From Knoellia flava TL1 (lineage in GTDB: Bacteria > Actinomycetota > Actinomycetes > Actinomycetales > Dermatophilaceae), in assembly GCF_000768675.1 (NCBI RefSeq), contig NZ_AVPI01000034.1:1-64000 (forward strand): DNA of 64,000 nucleotides, given 5' to 3'. How positions within the stretch are numbered: the stretch's first letter is position 1; each line of letters opens with the position of its first letter. Below the pieces are notes generated by a model, which worked only from the letters and a program-made list of their open reading frames with translations, was not told where the DNA came from and searched no databases. The position numbers were made by a program, and so were the translations under genes. Shown here piece after piece: positions 1-8,498 of this stretch.

Positions 1-54
1 CAACCCAAGACGTTCCGAGACCGCCAGCACTCGGACGCCGAGCCGGTCCCAGCG

Positions 55-2097
55 TCAGAGGCGGGCGGCCAGCTCGGTGCCCTGGCGGATCGCGCGCTTG
101 GCGTCGAGCTCGGCGGCGACGTCGGCCCCGCCGATGACGTGGACCGGCAGCCCGGACCCGGCGAGCTCGTCGGCAAGCGTGCGGACGGACTCCTGCCCGG
201 CGCAGAGCACGACGCTGTCGACGGGGATGACCCGCGTCGTGCGCGGCCCGTCGCCCCCACCCTCGGGCGCGAACGACACGTGCAGTCCGTCGTCGTCGAT
301 GAGGTCGTAGGACACACCGGTGACCTGCTCGACGCCCTTGGCCTTGAGCGATGCACGGTGCACCCACCCGGTCGTCTTGCCCAGCCCCTTGCCGATGCCG
401 GACGCCTTGCGCTGGAGCAGGACGACCTCGTGCTTCGCCGTCTCGACGCGCGGCTTCGTCAGCCCGCCTCGCGACTCGGCCGGGTCGCCGACGCCCCATT
501 CGGCGCGCCACAGGTCGAGGTCGAGCGTCGCCGACGGCTGCGCCGTGAGGAACTCGGAGACGTCCACGCCGATGCCACCGGCGCCGATGACGGCGACCCG
601 GGCTCCGGGCTCGCGCTCGCCCCTCACCAGCTCGGCGTACGTCATCACCGACGGGTGGTCGACGCCCGGGATCGCGGGCACCCGCGGCTCCACTCCGGTC
701 GCGACGACGACGTCGTCGAACCCACCCTCGCGCAGCTCGCCGGCCGTCACGGCCTGGCCCAGGTGGAGCCGGACGCCGGTCAGCTCGAGCCGGCGCCGGA
801 AGTAGCGGATCGACTCCGAGAACTCCTCCTTGCCCGGGATGCGCTGGGCGATGGCGAACTGGCCGCCGATGTCGTCCCGCGCTTCGAAGAGGTCGACCGA
901 GTGCCCGCGCTCGGCCAGCGCCGTGGCACACGCCAGCCCAGCCGGGCCGGCGCCGACGACGGCGACCTTCCTCGCCGAGCGGGTCGGCCCGAGGACCAGC
1001 TCGGTCTCGTAGACCGCGCGCGGGTTGAGCAGGCAGGTCGCGCGCTGCTTCCTGAACGTGTGGTCGAGACAGGCCTGGTTGCACGCGATGCACGTGTTGA
1101 TCTCGTCGACCCGCGACTCGGCGGTCTTGCGCACCCACTCCGGGTCGGCGAGGAACGGCCGGGCCAGCGACACGAGGTCGGCGTCGCCCGCCCCGAGGAT
1201 GCCCTCGGCCACCTCGGGCATGTTGATCCGGTTCGTCGCGATGACCGGCAGCGAGGTCTCGGCCTTGAGGCGACCGGCATACGAGGCGAAGGCGGCGCGG
1301 GGCACGGAGGTGACGATCGTCGGGACGCGGGCCTCGTGCCAGCCGATGCCGAGGTTGAGCACCGAGGCACCCGCCGCCTCGACCTCGCGGGCGAGCGCCG
1401 CCACCTCGTCCCACGTCTGGCCGTCGGGCACGAGGTCGACCGCGGAGATGCGGTAGATGACGAGGAAGTCGGGGCCGACCTCCTCGCGGATGCGCCGCAC
1501 GACCTCGACCGCGAACCGGCGGCGCTTCTCGGGCGTGCCGCCCCACGCGTCGGTGCGGTGGTTGGTGCGGGGCGCGAGGAACTGGTTGATGAGGTAGCCC
1601 TCGGACCCCATGACCTCGACGCCGTCGTAGCCGGCCTTGCGGGCGAGCCGGGCCGAGCGCACGAACGCGGCGATGGTCCGCTCGACCCCGCGCGCCGACA
1701 GCGCACGCGGGCGGAACTTCGAGATGGGGCTCTTGATCGCCGACGGCGCGACGCACCACGGGGTGTAGGCGTACCGGCCGGCGTGGAGCAGCTGGAGCGC
1801 GACCCGGCCGCCCTCGGCATGGACGGCGTCGGTGATGACACGGTGGCGTCGGGCCTCGCGGCGCGTCGTGAGCTTGGACGCGAGCGGCATCAGGGTGCCC
1901 TCGATGTTGGGCGCGAACCCGCCGGTGACGATGAGCGCCGCTCCCCCTCGCGCCCGCTCGGCGAAGAAGGCCGCGAGCTTGGGGAAGTCGCGCGCCCTGT
2001 CCTCGAGCCCGGTGTGCATCGACCCCATGACGACCCGGTTCGGGAGGGTGAGGTGACCGAGGTCGAGGGGCTCGAGGAGGTGCGGGAAGGCGTTCAC
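55..2097 (-). CDS. fadH: NADPH-dependent 2,4-dienoyl-CoA reductase-like enoate reductase
   Basis: Protein of 680 aa with the three-part layout of bacterial 2,4-dienoyl-CoA reductase (FadH) and related FMN/Fe-S/FAD enoate reductases. An old-yellow-enzyme TIM barrel fills residues 1-330, with Tyr168 in GSEGYLINQF and His254 in GWHEAR matching the proton-donor pair. A [4Fe-4S] cluster follows with Cys336, 339, 343 and 355. A nucleotide-binding GAGPAG at about 382-387 opens the FAD/NAD(P)H half. The family reduces 2,4-dienoyl-CoA during beta-oxidation of unsaturated fatty acids in the cytoplasm. Length is that of the family (about 670 aa). It stands alone with its own upstream space. A trimethylamine dehydrogenase or xenobiotic enoate reductase cannot be excluded, so the substrate is inferred. 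Confidence 0.85.
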   Translation of the reverse strand: MNAFPHLLEPLDLGHLTLPNRVVMGSMHTGLEDRARDFPKLAAFFAERARGGAALIVTGGFAPNIEGTLMPLASKLTTRREARRHRVITDAVHAEGGRVALQLLHAGRYAYTPWCVAPSAIKSPISKFRPRALSARGVERTIAAFVRSARLARKAGYDGVEVMGSEGYLINQFLAPRTNHRTDAWGGTPEKRRRFAVEVVRRIREEVGPDFLVIYRISAVDLVPDGQTWDEVAALAREVEAAGASVLNLGIGWHEARVPTIVTSVPRAAFASYAGRLKAETSLPVIATNRINMPEVAEGILGAGDADLVSLARPFLADPEWVRKTAESRVDEINTCIACNQACLDHTFRKQRATCLLNPRAVYETELVLGPTRSARKVAVVGAGPAGLACATALAERGHSVDLFEARDDIGGQFAIAQRIPGKEEFSESIRYFRRRLELTGVRLHLGQAVTAGELREGGFDDVVVATGVEPRVPAIPGVDHPSVMTYAELVRGEREPGARVAVIGAGGIGVDVSEFLTAQPSATLDLDLWRAEWGVGDPAESRGGLTKPRVETAKHEVVLLQRKASGIGKGLGKTTGWVHRASLKAKGVEQVTGVSYDLIDDDGLHVSFAPEGGGDGPRTTRVIPVDSVVLCAGQESVRTLADELAGSGLPVHVIGGADVAAELDAKRAIRQGTELAARL

Positions 2098-2169
2098 TAC
2101 TCGAGGGTAGGGAACGGCTCGCCGGGCGCCTACCGCTCCCGTCTGTGGCGTTGCTCTCGATGTGCGAAA

Positions 2170-2210
2170 GGCGGGGTATGCCGGGTGCTCGAGCTCCCGG
2201 CAACCCCGCC
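2170..2210 (-). terminator. Strong hairpin after cbs
   Basis: GGCGGGG and CCCCGCC arms enclose a second stem GCCGGG / CCCGGC around a CTCGAG centre. It lies 25 bases past the cbs stop codon and has no T tract, as is usual for high-GC actinobacterial terminators. The outer arm contains GTATGCCG, the heptamer that is frequent across the window. Confidence 0.7.
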
Positions 2211-2235
2211 TTGCGACGTGGCTCGGTGGTGAAAG

Positions 2236-3612
2236 TCAGTCGACGAGGTGACCCAGGAGGTCGGCCCGGGTCAGGACGCCGACCGGCTTGCCGTCGTCGA
2301 TGACGAGGAGGGCATCAGCCGTCTCGAGCTCGTGCCGGGCGGTGGCGACGGGCTCACCGGCACCGACGAGCGGGAGACCCTTGCCCATGTGCTTCTCGAC
2401 CGAGTCGTGCAGGGTCGCCTTGCCGACGAAGAGCAGCTCGAGCAGCTCGCGCTCGCTCACCGAGCCCGCGACCTCGCCGGTCATGACGGGCGGCTCCGCC
2501 TTGACGACCGGCATCTGCGAGACGCCGTACTCGCGAAGGATCTCGATGGCGTCGCGGATCGTCTCGTTGGGGTGGGTGTGCACGAGATCCGGCAGGTCGC
2601 CGGTCTTCGCGCGCAGGACCTTGCCGACAGTGGCGTCGGCGTCGGAGTCCATGAAGCCGTAGGAGCTCATCCAGTCGTCGCTGAAGATCTTCGACATGTA
2701 GCCACGGCCGGAGTCCGGCAGCAGGACGACCACGGTCGCCTCGGCTGGCAGGTCCTTGGCGACCTCGAGCGCGGCGACGACCGCCATGCCGCACGAGCCG
2801 CCGACGAGCAGCCCCTCCTCGCGGGCAAGGCGACGGGTCATGGCGAAGGAGTCGGCGTCGGAGACGGCGACGATGCGGTCGACGACCTTCGGGTCGTAGG
2901 CGGTCGGCCAGAAGTCCTCGCCGACGCCCTCGACGAGGTAGGGGCGACCGGTGCCGCCGGAGTAGACCGAGCCCTCGGGGTCGGCGCCGATGATCTCGAC
3001 GCGTCCGCCCTCACGTCCCTCGCTCTGCTCGCGCAGGTAGCGGCCGGTGCCGGTGATCGTGCCGCCGGTGCCGACGCCCGCGACGAAGTGGGTGAGCAGG
3101 CCCTCGGTGTCGCGCCAGATCTCGGGACCGGTGGTCTCGTAGTGCGACGCCGGGCCGTTCTGGTTGGCGTACTGGTTGGGCTTCCACGCGCCGGGCGTCT
3201 CGCGGACAAGTCGGTCGGAGGTCTCGTAGTAGGAGTCCGGGTGGTCGGGAGCGACGGCGGTCGGGCACACGACGACCTCGGCGCCGTAGGCCTTGAGGAC
3301 GTTGCGCTTGTCCTCGCTCACCTTGTCGGGGCACACGAAGATGCACTTGTAGCCCTTGCGCTGAGCCACGAGCGCGAGGCCGACGCCGGTGTTGCCGCTC
3401 GTCGGCTCGACGATCGTGCCGCCGGGCTTGAGCTCGCCGGAGGCCTCCGCGGCCTCGACCATCTTGAGGGCGATGCGGTCCTTCACGGAGCCGCCGGGGT
3501 TCATGTACTCGACCTTCGCCAGGACCGTCGCGGCGATGCCGTCGGTGACGGAGTTCAGCTTCACGAGCGGGGTGTTGCCCACGAGGTCGACGATGTGCTC
3601 GGCATACTTCAT
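2236..3612 (-). CDS. cbs: Cystathionine beta-synthase
   Basis: Protein of 458 aa. The N-terminal two thirds is a fold-type II PLP enzyme; Lys44 in GGSVKDR is the Schiff-base lysine and SGNTG binds the cofactor phosphate. The C-terminal third (about 335-458) holds a pair of CBS domains, which separates it from plain cysteine synthase. It condenses serine or O-acetylserine with homocysteine or sulfide in transsulfuration. The open frame extends upstream to 3783, but the start at 3612 is chosen because it matches the family N terminus (MKYAEHIVDLVGNTPLV) and has GGGAGG upstream. Divergent from the SGNH hydrolase gene with 133 bases between the starts. Confidence 0.93.
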   Translation of the reverse strand: MKYAEHIVDLVGNTPLVKLNSVTDGIAATVLAKVEYMNPGGSVKDRIALKMVEAAEASGELKPGGTIVEPTSGNTGVGLALVAQRKGYKCIFVCPDKVSEDKRNVLKAYGAEVVVCPTAVAPDHPDSYYETSDRLVRETPGAWKPNQYANQNGPASHYETTGPEIWRDTEGLLTHFVAGVGTGGTITGTGRYLREQSEGREGGRVEIIGADPEGSVYSGGTGRPYLVEGVGEDFWPTAYDPKVVDRIVAVSDADSFAMTRRLAREEGLLVGGSCGMAVVAALEVAKDLPAEATVVVLLPDSGRGYMSKIFSDDWMSSYGFMDSDADATVGKVLRAKTGDLPDLVHTHPNETIRDAIEILREYGVSQMPVVKAEPPVMTGEVAGSVSERELLELLFVGKATLHDSVEKHMGKGLPLVGAGEPVATARHELETADALLVIDDGKPVGVLTRADLLGHLVD

Positions 3613-3745
3613 GCCCCCATCCTCCCATCCTTGCGCCGCGATGCCCGACGGTGACGAACAGGCCTCGGTATGCCGGGACCTTCCGCGTGCGTCGCACCCG
3701 TCGGTTAGCGTTGACGGACAGTCGAAGGAGGGCGAGCGGACGGTC

Positions 3746-4846
3746 ATGGGACGCGCACGGCGAGCACGCAAGATCGCATCCACCGCGGCATACGGGGGTG
3801 GTGGCCTCGCTGCGGCCAGCGCCGCCCTCGGGGCGGTGGGCTACGCCGTCATCAAGGGCGAGGCGCTGCTCGCCCGCCGCATCGTCGGCACGCCGTTCGA
3901 CTCCTCCCCCGACGACGACGGCACCTACGGCGCCGGCCCGGGGGAGCCGATCGAGATCCTCGTGCTCGGCGACTCGAGCGCGGCGGGCATGGGGGCCAAG
4001 CACCCGCACGAGACCGTCGGCGGGATCGTCGCCAACGGCGTGAGCGCCCTCATGGGCCGGCGCGTGCACCTCACGAACTGCGCGGTCGTCGGCGCCGAGT
4101 CGAGCGACCTCGAGCGCCAGCTGGCGCAGGGCCTCGAGTCGGTGACCCCCGACGTCGTCGTCATCATGATCGGCGCCAACGACGTCACCCACCGGATCGA
4201 CCGGGCGACGGCGGTGCGCCACCTCGAGCTCACCGTGCGCCGGATCCGGGCCCTCGGAAGCGAGGTCGTCGTCGGCACCTGCCCCGACCTGGGGACCATC
4301 GAGCCGCTCGCGCAGCCGCTGCGCCTGCTCGCCCGACGGTGGAGCCGCGACCTCGCCGCCGCACAGACGATCGCGGTCGTGGAGGCCGGCGGTCGCACCG
4401 TGTCGCTCGGTGACCTGCTCGGCAAGGAGTTCGCCGCCTCACCGCGCGAGATGTTCAGCGAGGATCGGTTCCACCCGTCGGCCGCCGGCTACGCCAGGGC
4501 GGCTGCGGCTCTGTTGCCGTCGGTCTGCGCGGCGCTCGGGGTGTGGGGTCACGACACCGCGGACCGTGCACCCGAGGCGCGTCGCGGCGAGGGCGTCGGG
4601 CCCGTGGCGGTGGCTGCCGGCCAGGCCGTCAAGGACGCCGGCACCGAGGTCTCCCCGACCGAGGTCGGTGGCCAGGCCCGGGGCCCGCGGGGTCGCTGGG
4701 CCGTGCTCCTGCGACGGCGCCACGACGCCGTGCCGTCGGCGCGGAACCCGCAGCCGGACCCGTCGGACGGTGCCGCGGCTGCAGCCTCAGGGGAGGGTGC
4801 GGCGGAGGTCGGCAAGCCGGTCGGCGAGCTCGGGGACCCCCGCTGA
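3746..4846 (+). CDS. SGNH/GDSL-family hydrolase, probably membrane-anchored
   Basis: Protein of 366 aa. A hydrophobic Ala/Gly-rich segment at about 13-35 looks like an uncleaved signal anchor. SGNH blocks are visible: GDSS (nucleophile Ser77), GAND at 143-146, and DRFHPS with Asp240 and His243 as the other triad members. Residues after about 270 are low-complexity, rich in Ala, Gly, Arg and Pro, and probably disordered. The family hydrolyses esters; here it would act outside the membrane, but the substrate cannot be read from sequence. The start at 3746 gives the shortest protein that keeps the anchor and has GGAGG upstream. The last 60 bases overlap a convergent small gene. Confidence 0.82.
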   Translation: MGRARRARKIASTAAYGGGGLAAASAALGAVGYAVIKGEALLARRIVGTPFDSSPDDDGTYGAGPGEPIEILVLGDSSAAGMGAKHPHETVGGIVANGVSALMGRRVHLTNCAVVGAESSDLERQLAQGLESVTPDVVVIMIGANDVTHRIDRATAVRHLELTVRRIRALGSEVVVGTCPDLGTIEPLAQPLRLLARRWSRDLAAAQTIAVVEAGGRTVSLGDLLGKEFAASPREMFSEDRFHPSAAGYARAAAALLPSVCAALGVWGHDTADRAPEARRGEGVGPVAVAAGQAVKDAGTEVSPTEVGGQARGPRGRWAVLLRRRHDAVPSARNPQPDPSDGAAAAASGEGAAEVGKPVGELGDPR

Positions 4847-5056
4847 GGCGGCGTCCCACACGAGGACCCTCAGCTGGTCGATGAGCACGGCGGGCCCGAG
4901 CTCGGGCACCGGCCGGCCGGCGGTCGCGTCGGCGAGGTCCTGGACGACCTCGCGGACGGCCGGGGATGCGGCGAGCGCGTGGTCCGCGGGCAGCTCACGC
5001 CACCTGCGGACCACGCGCTCGAGCTCCCGGCTCACGTCATCGGGAAGACGGTGCAT
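4787..5056 (-). CDS. Small uncharacterised protein
   Basis: Protein of 89 aa, helical in appearance and acidic/basic mixed, with no signal peptide or membrane segment. I do not recognise a family. It begins 12 bases after the Bax-inhibitor stop codon on the same strand, so it is probably the second gene of that transcript. Its last 60 bases overlap the 3' end of the convergent SGNH hydrolase gene. The codon pattern (G/C in third positions) fits this frame, but the ribosome site is weak. Confidence 0.55.
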   Translation of the reverse strand: MHRLPDDVSRELERVVRRWRELPADHALAASPAVREVVQDLADATAGRPVPELGPAVLIDQLRVLVWDAASAGVPELADRLADLRRTLP

Positions 5057-5068
5057 CGTCGTCAGAGG

Positions 5069-5926
5069 TCACTCACGCATGCGGGCGAAGAGGCGCAGGA
5101 ACTCGATGTAGAGCCACACGACGGTGACGATGAGGCCGTGCGCGAGGAGCCAGCTGTACTTCTGCGGGGCGCCGGTCGCGATGGCGCGGTCGATCATGTC
5201 GAAGTCGAGCGCGAGAGTCACCGAGGCGAGGCCGACGGCGAAGAGCGAGATGAGGATGCCCGGCGTGCCGCCGACGAACCCGATCTCGGAGCTGGAGCTG
5301 GAGACGAGGAGAGGCAGGACCAGGTAGTTGATGAGAGCGAAGATCGCGTAGCCGATGACCATCATCGTGACGATCCGGCGGAACTTGTCGGTGACCTTGA
5401 TGAGCCCGCTCTTGTACGCCAGGAACATGCCCGTGAAGGTGGCGACCGTGGCCAGCGCGGCCGTGGGGACGACACCCTGCCAACGCGCCTCGAAGAACTG
5501 CGAGATCGCCCCGACGAAGACACCCTCGACCACGGCATACGCGACGATGAGCGGCACGCTCAGCGTCTTCTTGAAGGCGATGACGAGACCGAGGGCGAAC
5601 ATCGGCGCCCAGGCCATCGTCAGGAGCAGCCCGAGATCCTGGTTCTGGGCCGCGACGTACCAGGCAGCGGCGCCGAAGCCGAGGACGAGGGCGAAGAGCC
5701 CCATCGTCTTCATGATGACGTCGTCCATCGTCACGCGGCCGGTGTCGACCGGGCCGGCGGACGGCTGGTTGTACAGGTCCTGGAGCTGCTGCTGCGAGCC
5801 CCAGGTGTCGGTGGCGCCCTGCTGCGCGTAGGAGACGTTGCCGGGGTTGGCCCCGCGGCCCCCGAACCCGGCGTAGCCGGACCGGGCGTCCTTCTCGAGT
5901 CGGTTGAAGGCCGGGTTGCTGGCCAT
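5069..5926 (-). CDS. Bax inhibitor-1/YccA-family membrane protein
   Basis: Protein of 285 aa. The first 75 residues are polar and Gly/Gln/Ser-rich, as in the actinobacterial branch. Seven hydrophobic segments follow between about 80 and 280, and the C-terminal WLLAHGLIVTVVWLYIEFLRL stretch is typical of Bax1-I members, which are pH-sensitive Ca2+-leak proteins of the inner membrane. A frame start exists 12 bases earlier, but the ATG at 5926 has GGAGG five bases upstream and is preferred. It leads a two-gene transcript with the small gene at 4787-5056. The bacterial role is not settled. Confidence 0.88.
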   Translation of the reverse strand: MASNPAFNRLEKDARSGYAGFGGRGANPGNVSYAQQGATDTWGSQQQLQDLYNQPSAGPVDTGRVTMDDVIMKTMGLFALVLGFGAAAWYVAAQNQDLGLLLTMAWAPMFALGLVIAFKKTLSVPLIVAYAVVEGVFVGAISQFFEARWQGVVPTAALATVATFTGMFLAYKSGLIKVTDKFRRIVTMMVIGYAIFALINYLVLPLLVSSSSSEIGFVGGTPGILISLFAVGLASVTLALDFDMIDRAIATGAPQKYSWLLAHGLIVTVVWLYIEFLRLFARMRE

Positions 5927-6064
5927 CGTGTCCTCCATGGGTCTGGCGCCACGGCGTTCCGCGGCGTCGTCTGACCATTCAACCGTGAACGGGCCCAGGA
6001 GGTTCCCGCGGCACGGTCACCTGTGGACAACGATCGCGATCAGCGGGAGAGGCACGCCGGGCCG

Positions 6065-6118
6065 AGTGTCGGGGATCCGGGGCCTCACCCACGACCCACA
6101 CCCCGGATCTCCGACACT
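6065..6118. terminator. Long intergenic hairpin between tRNA-Leu and Bax1 gene
   Basis: Eighteen-base arms, AGTGTCGGGGATCCGGGG and CCCCGGATCTCCGACACT, pair with one mismatch around an 18-base loop. It sits 31 bases beyond the tRNA 3' end and about 140 bases upstream of the Bax1 start, so it could end tRNA transcription on the minus strand. It has no T tract. Confidence 0.55.
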
Positions 6119-6149
6119 GGGCCGCCGCCAAAGGGACGTTCGGGCTGGG

Positions 6150-6224
6150 TGCCCCCGACGGGAATCGAACCCGCACCGGAAGCGATTTTAAGTCGCCTGC
6201 CTCTGCCAGTTGGGCCACGGGGGC
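6150..6224 (-). tRNA. tRNA-Leu (anticodon UAA) with a short variable loop
   Basis: Cloverleaf read on the minus strand: acceptor GCCCCCG / CGGGGGC with A73, D arm, anticodon stem GGCGA / TCGCT with loop CTTAAAA (anticodon UAA at 34-36), T arm GCGGG-TTCGATT-CCCGT. CCA is not encoded. The variable region is only about six bases, whereas leucine tRNAs normally carry a long extra arm, so the charging identity is inferred from anticodon and A73 only. A tRNA-Leu next to the ppx cluster is, from memory, conserved in actinobacteria. Confidence 0.85.
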
Positions 6225-6338
6225 GGGATCACTGTATGCGGTGACAGCCCGCCTTCCGGCGACCATGGCAGCCTCCGGAGTGACGCCCGGTAGGCTCGAA
6301 GGACCCCCCGTAGCACCCAGAAACGGACGCCTTGCCGC

Positions 6339-7040
6339 ATGACCTCCACGGACAGCCCGACGACTCCCCCGGCTCGCCGCCGCGGCCCGGCCAAGGGGAC
6401 CCCTCGCGCTCCGCGCATGAAGCGCGAGGAGCGCGAGCGCCAGCTCCTCGACGTCGCCGAGGCGGTCTTCGCCGACCACGGCTACCAGGACACGACGATG
6501 GAGCTCGTCGCCGCGAAGGCGGGCATCACCAAGCCGGTCATCTACGACCACTTCGGGTCGAAGGAGAACCTCCTCGTGAAGGTCGTCGCCCGGGCCCGCG
6601 AGGACCTGCTGTCGTCGACCAAGGAGGCGCTCGACGCGATCCCGCCGCACTCCCCCGTCGAGGACTACTTCCGCGCGGGCGTGAGGTCCTTCATGGAGTT
6701 CTTCGAGCGCCGTCGCGGCAGCTTCAAGGTCTACATGCAGGAGTCGGCGGTCGCCGTCGTCGCCGGCCAGGACATCGAGCAGATCCGCCAGGCGCAGGCT
6801 CGCGACATCGCCGAGCGGTTCGGCGACATCCCGCAGATCGCGGCCTACCCGTTGCCCTACCGCGAGGCGATGGCCGAGATCATGATCGCGACCAACGAGC
6901 GGGTCGCTGCGTGGCGGCTGCGCCACCCGGAGATCACCCTCGAGATGGCCGTCGAGGTCGTCATGGCGGTGCTGTGGAACGGGTTCGCGTCCTACACCGC
7001 CGACACCGCACCCGAGGTCGACCTCAGCGGGAGCAGCTGA
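6339..7040 (+). CDS. TetR-family transcriptional regulator
   Basis: Protein of 233 aa. A basic, Pro/Arg-rich tail of about 27 residues precedes a canonical TetR helix-turn-helix (about 33-80: AEAVFADHGYQDTTMELVAA, then GITKPVIYDHFGSKENLL). The C-terminal ligand domain is helical and not assignable to a substrate. It lies divergent from tRNA-Leu, and its last 17 bases overlap the convergent ppx gene. A second TetR gene at 37797 is likewise divergent from a tRNA, but the two ligand domains do not look closely related. Confidence 0.9.
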   Translation: MTSTDSPTTPPARRRGPAKGTPRAPRMKREERERQLLDVAEAVFADHGYQDTTMELVAAKAGITKPVIYDHFGSKENLLVKVVARAREDLLSSTKEALDAIPPHSPVEDYFRAGVRSFMEFFERRRGSFKVYMQESAVAVVAGQDIEQIRQAQARDIAERFGDIPQIAAYPLPYREAMAEIMIATNERVAAWRLRHPEITLEMAVEVVMAVLWNGFASYTADTAPEVDLSGSS

Positions 7041-7974
7041 GCGCGATCCCGTCGAGGATGTCGTGCTCGGAGGTGACGACCTGCACGTGCGGCGACCTCT
7101 CGAGGACGCGACCGAGCACCTCGTGCCAGACGAGGGCGCCGGCTCCGATGACGTCGACACGACCGGGGTGCATGAAGCCGAGCGCGGCGCGCTCCGCCGT
7201 CGGCATCCGGAGCAGGCTCTGCGACGCCTCGCGGTGCGCTGCCGGCGTCAGGGCGGCGAGGTGGATCCGCTCCGGCTCGTATGCCGTGAGCCCCAGTGCG
7301 TGGGCCGTGATCGTCGTGATGCTGCCGGCCAGGCCGACGACGGTCGCGATGCCCGCGAGGTCGACGACCTCCTCGGCCCGGTCGAGGGCGGCGGCGACGT
7401 CGCGGGTCGCGGCGGCGACCTCGGCGTCGGTGGGCGGGTCGCTGCGGAGGTGGCGTTCGAAGATGCGGACACAGCCGACGTCGACCGAGCGGGCCGCCTC
7501 GACGTGGTCGGTGCCGCGGACGAGCTCGGTCGAGCCGCCGCCGAGGTCGACGACGAGGTAGGGCCCGGCGACACCGGCGGCGACGAGGTCTCCGGTCGCT
7601 CCCGTGAACGACAGGTCGGCCTCCTCGTCACCGCTGACGACCTCGGGCGATACGTCGAATCCCGCTGCGGCGAAAGCCTGCTCGACCCCGGCGACGAACT
7701 CCGCGGCGTTGCGCGCATCCCGTGAGGCCGAGGTGGCGACGAAGCGCACACGTTCGACGGAGTGCTCGCGGCACTGGACGGCATACTCGCTCGTCTGCCG
7801 CAGCGTGCGATCCATGGCGACGAGGTCGATGACACCGGTGCGGTCCACGCCGTAGCCGAGCCGGACGACCTCGGTGCGTCGCACGACGTCGGTGAGGGCA
7901 CCCAAGTCGTCGATGTCGGCGACCAGGAGACGGATCGAGTTCGTGCCGCAGTCGACGGCGCCGACCCGGGTCAC
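7024..7974 (-). CDS. ppx: Exopolyphosphatase / Ppx-GppA phosphatase
   Basis: Protein of 316 aa with the ASKHA-type phosphate motifs of the Ppx/GppA family: DCGTNSIRLL near the N terminus and VVDLGGGSTEL at about 145-155, plus the EEADLSF catalytic-loop region. It is the short actinobacterial form that lacks the C-terminal HD domain. It removes terminal phosphate from polyphosphate or pppGpp in the cytoplasm. The GTG start at 7974 overlaps the stop of the DUF501 gene in a GTGA junction, indicating translational coupling in the eno - ftsB-like - DUF501 - ppx cluster. Its 3' end overlaps the convergent TetR gene by 17 bases. Confidence 0.92.
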   Translation of the reverse strand: MTRVGAVDCGTNSIRLLVADIDDLGALTDVVRRTEVVRLGYGVDRTGVIDLVAMDRTLRQTSEYAVQCREHSVERVRFVATSASRDARNAAEFVAGVEQAFAAAGFDVSPEVVSGDEEADLSFTGATGDLVAAGVAGPYLVVDLGGGSTELVRGTDHVEAARSVDVGCVRIFERHLRSDPPTDAEVAAATRDVAAALDRAEEVVDLAGIATVVGLAGSITTITAHALGLTAYEPERIHLAALTPAAHREASQSLLRMPTAERAALGFMHPGRVDVIGAGALVWHEVLGRVLERSPHVQVVTSEHDILDGIALSCSR

Positions 7975-8498
7975 TGCTCGGGGTCCCCGGCGAGCTCGGT
8001 GCACGGGTGGGCCGCCCACCAGTCGGGGAGCATCGCGAGGGCCTCGTCGCCGAGCGGGTTGACGCCCTCGCCGACGGAGAGCGAGTGGGCGACGAGGACG
8101 TGGAGGCACTTGACGCGGTCGGGCATGCCGCCGGCGCTGATGCCGTCGATCTCGTCGACCTGACCCAGCTCGCCGCGGCGGGCGAGGTAGTCGTCGTGGG
8201 CCGCGGCGTAGCGCCGGGCGAGGTCGTCGTCCTCGGCCAGCCGCTCGGTCATCTCGCGCATGACGCCCTGCGACTCGAGGGTGCTGATCGCGCCGGTGAG
8301 GCGGGGGCAGGTGGCATAGAAGGACGTCGGGAAGGGCGTGCCGTCCGGCAGTCGCGGCAGCGTGCGCAGCACGTCGGGTTCACCGCACGGGCAGCGGTGC
8401 GAGACCTCGACGACGCCGCGCGGGACGCGGCCGAGCTGGCGCTCGACGGCGTCGAGGTCCTCCTGGGCGACCGAGGACGGGTCGGGGGCGGCGCTCAT
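7971..8498 (-). CDS. DUF501-family protein
   Basis: Protein of 175 aa of the actinobacterial DUF501 family, recognised by VSHRCPCGEPDVLRTLPRLP, FPTSFYATCPRL and the DGISAGGMPDRVKCLHVLVAHSL block. It has conserved Cys and His residues but no established biochemical role. The start at 8498 overlaps the upstream stop as ATGA, and its own stop overlaps ppx as GTGA. This strict coupling between an FtsB-like protein and Ppx is the usual arrangement of the family. The frame runs upstream to 8555, but that extension lies inside the ftsB-like gene and is not conserved in appearance. Confidence 0.9.
   Translation of the reverse strand: MSAAPDPSSVAQEDLDAVERQLGRVPRGVVEVSHRCPCGEPDVLRTLPRLPDGTPFPTSFYATCPRLTGAISTLESQGVMREMTERLAEDDDLARRYAAAHDDYLARRGELGQVDEIDGISAGGMPDRVKCLHVLVAHSLSVGEGVNPLGDEALAMLPDWWAAHPCTELAGDPEQ

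Noticed and set aside
139-2232. Long plus-strand open frame of 697 codons opposite fadH
   Set aside because: It is a GC-codon shadow: no family resemblance, composition rich in Arg, Asp and Gly, and the minus strand carries clear FadH motifs.
3613-3783. Upstream extension of cbs
   Set aside because: Extra 57 residues are not part of the family and lack a ribosome site; the start at 3612 has one.
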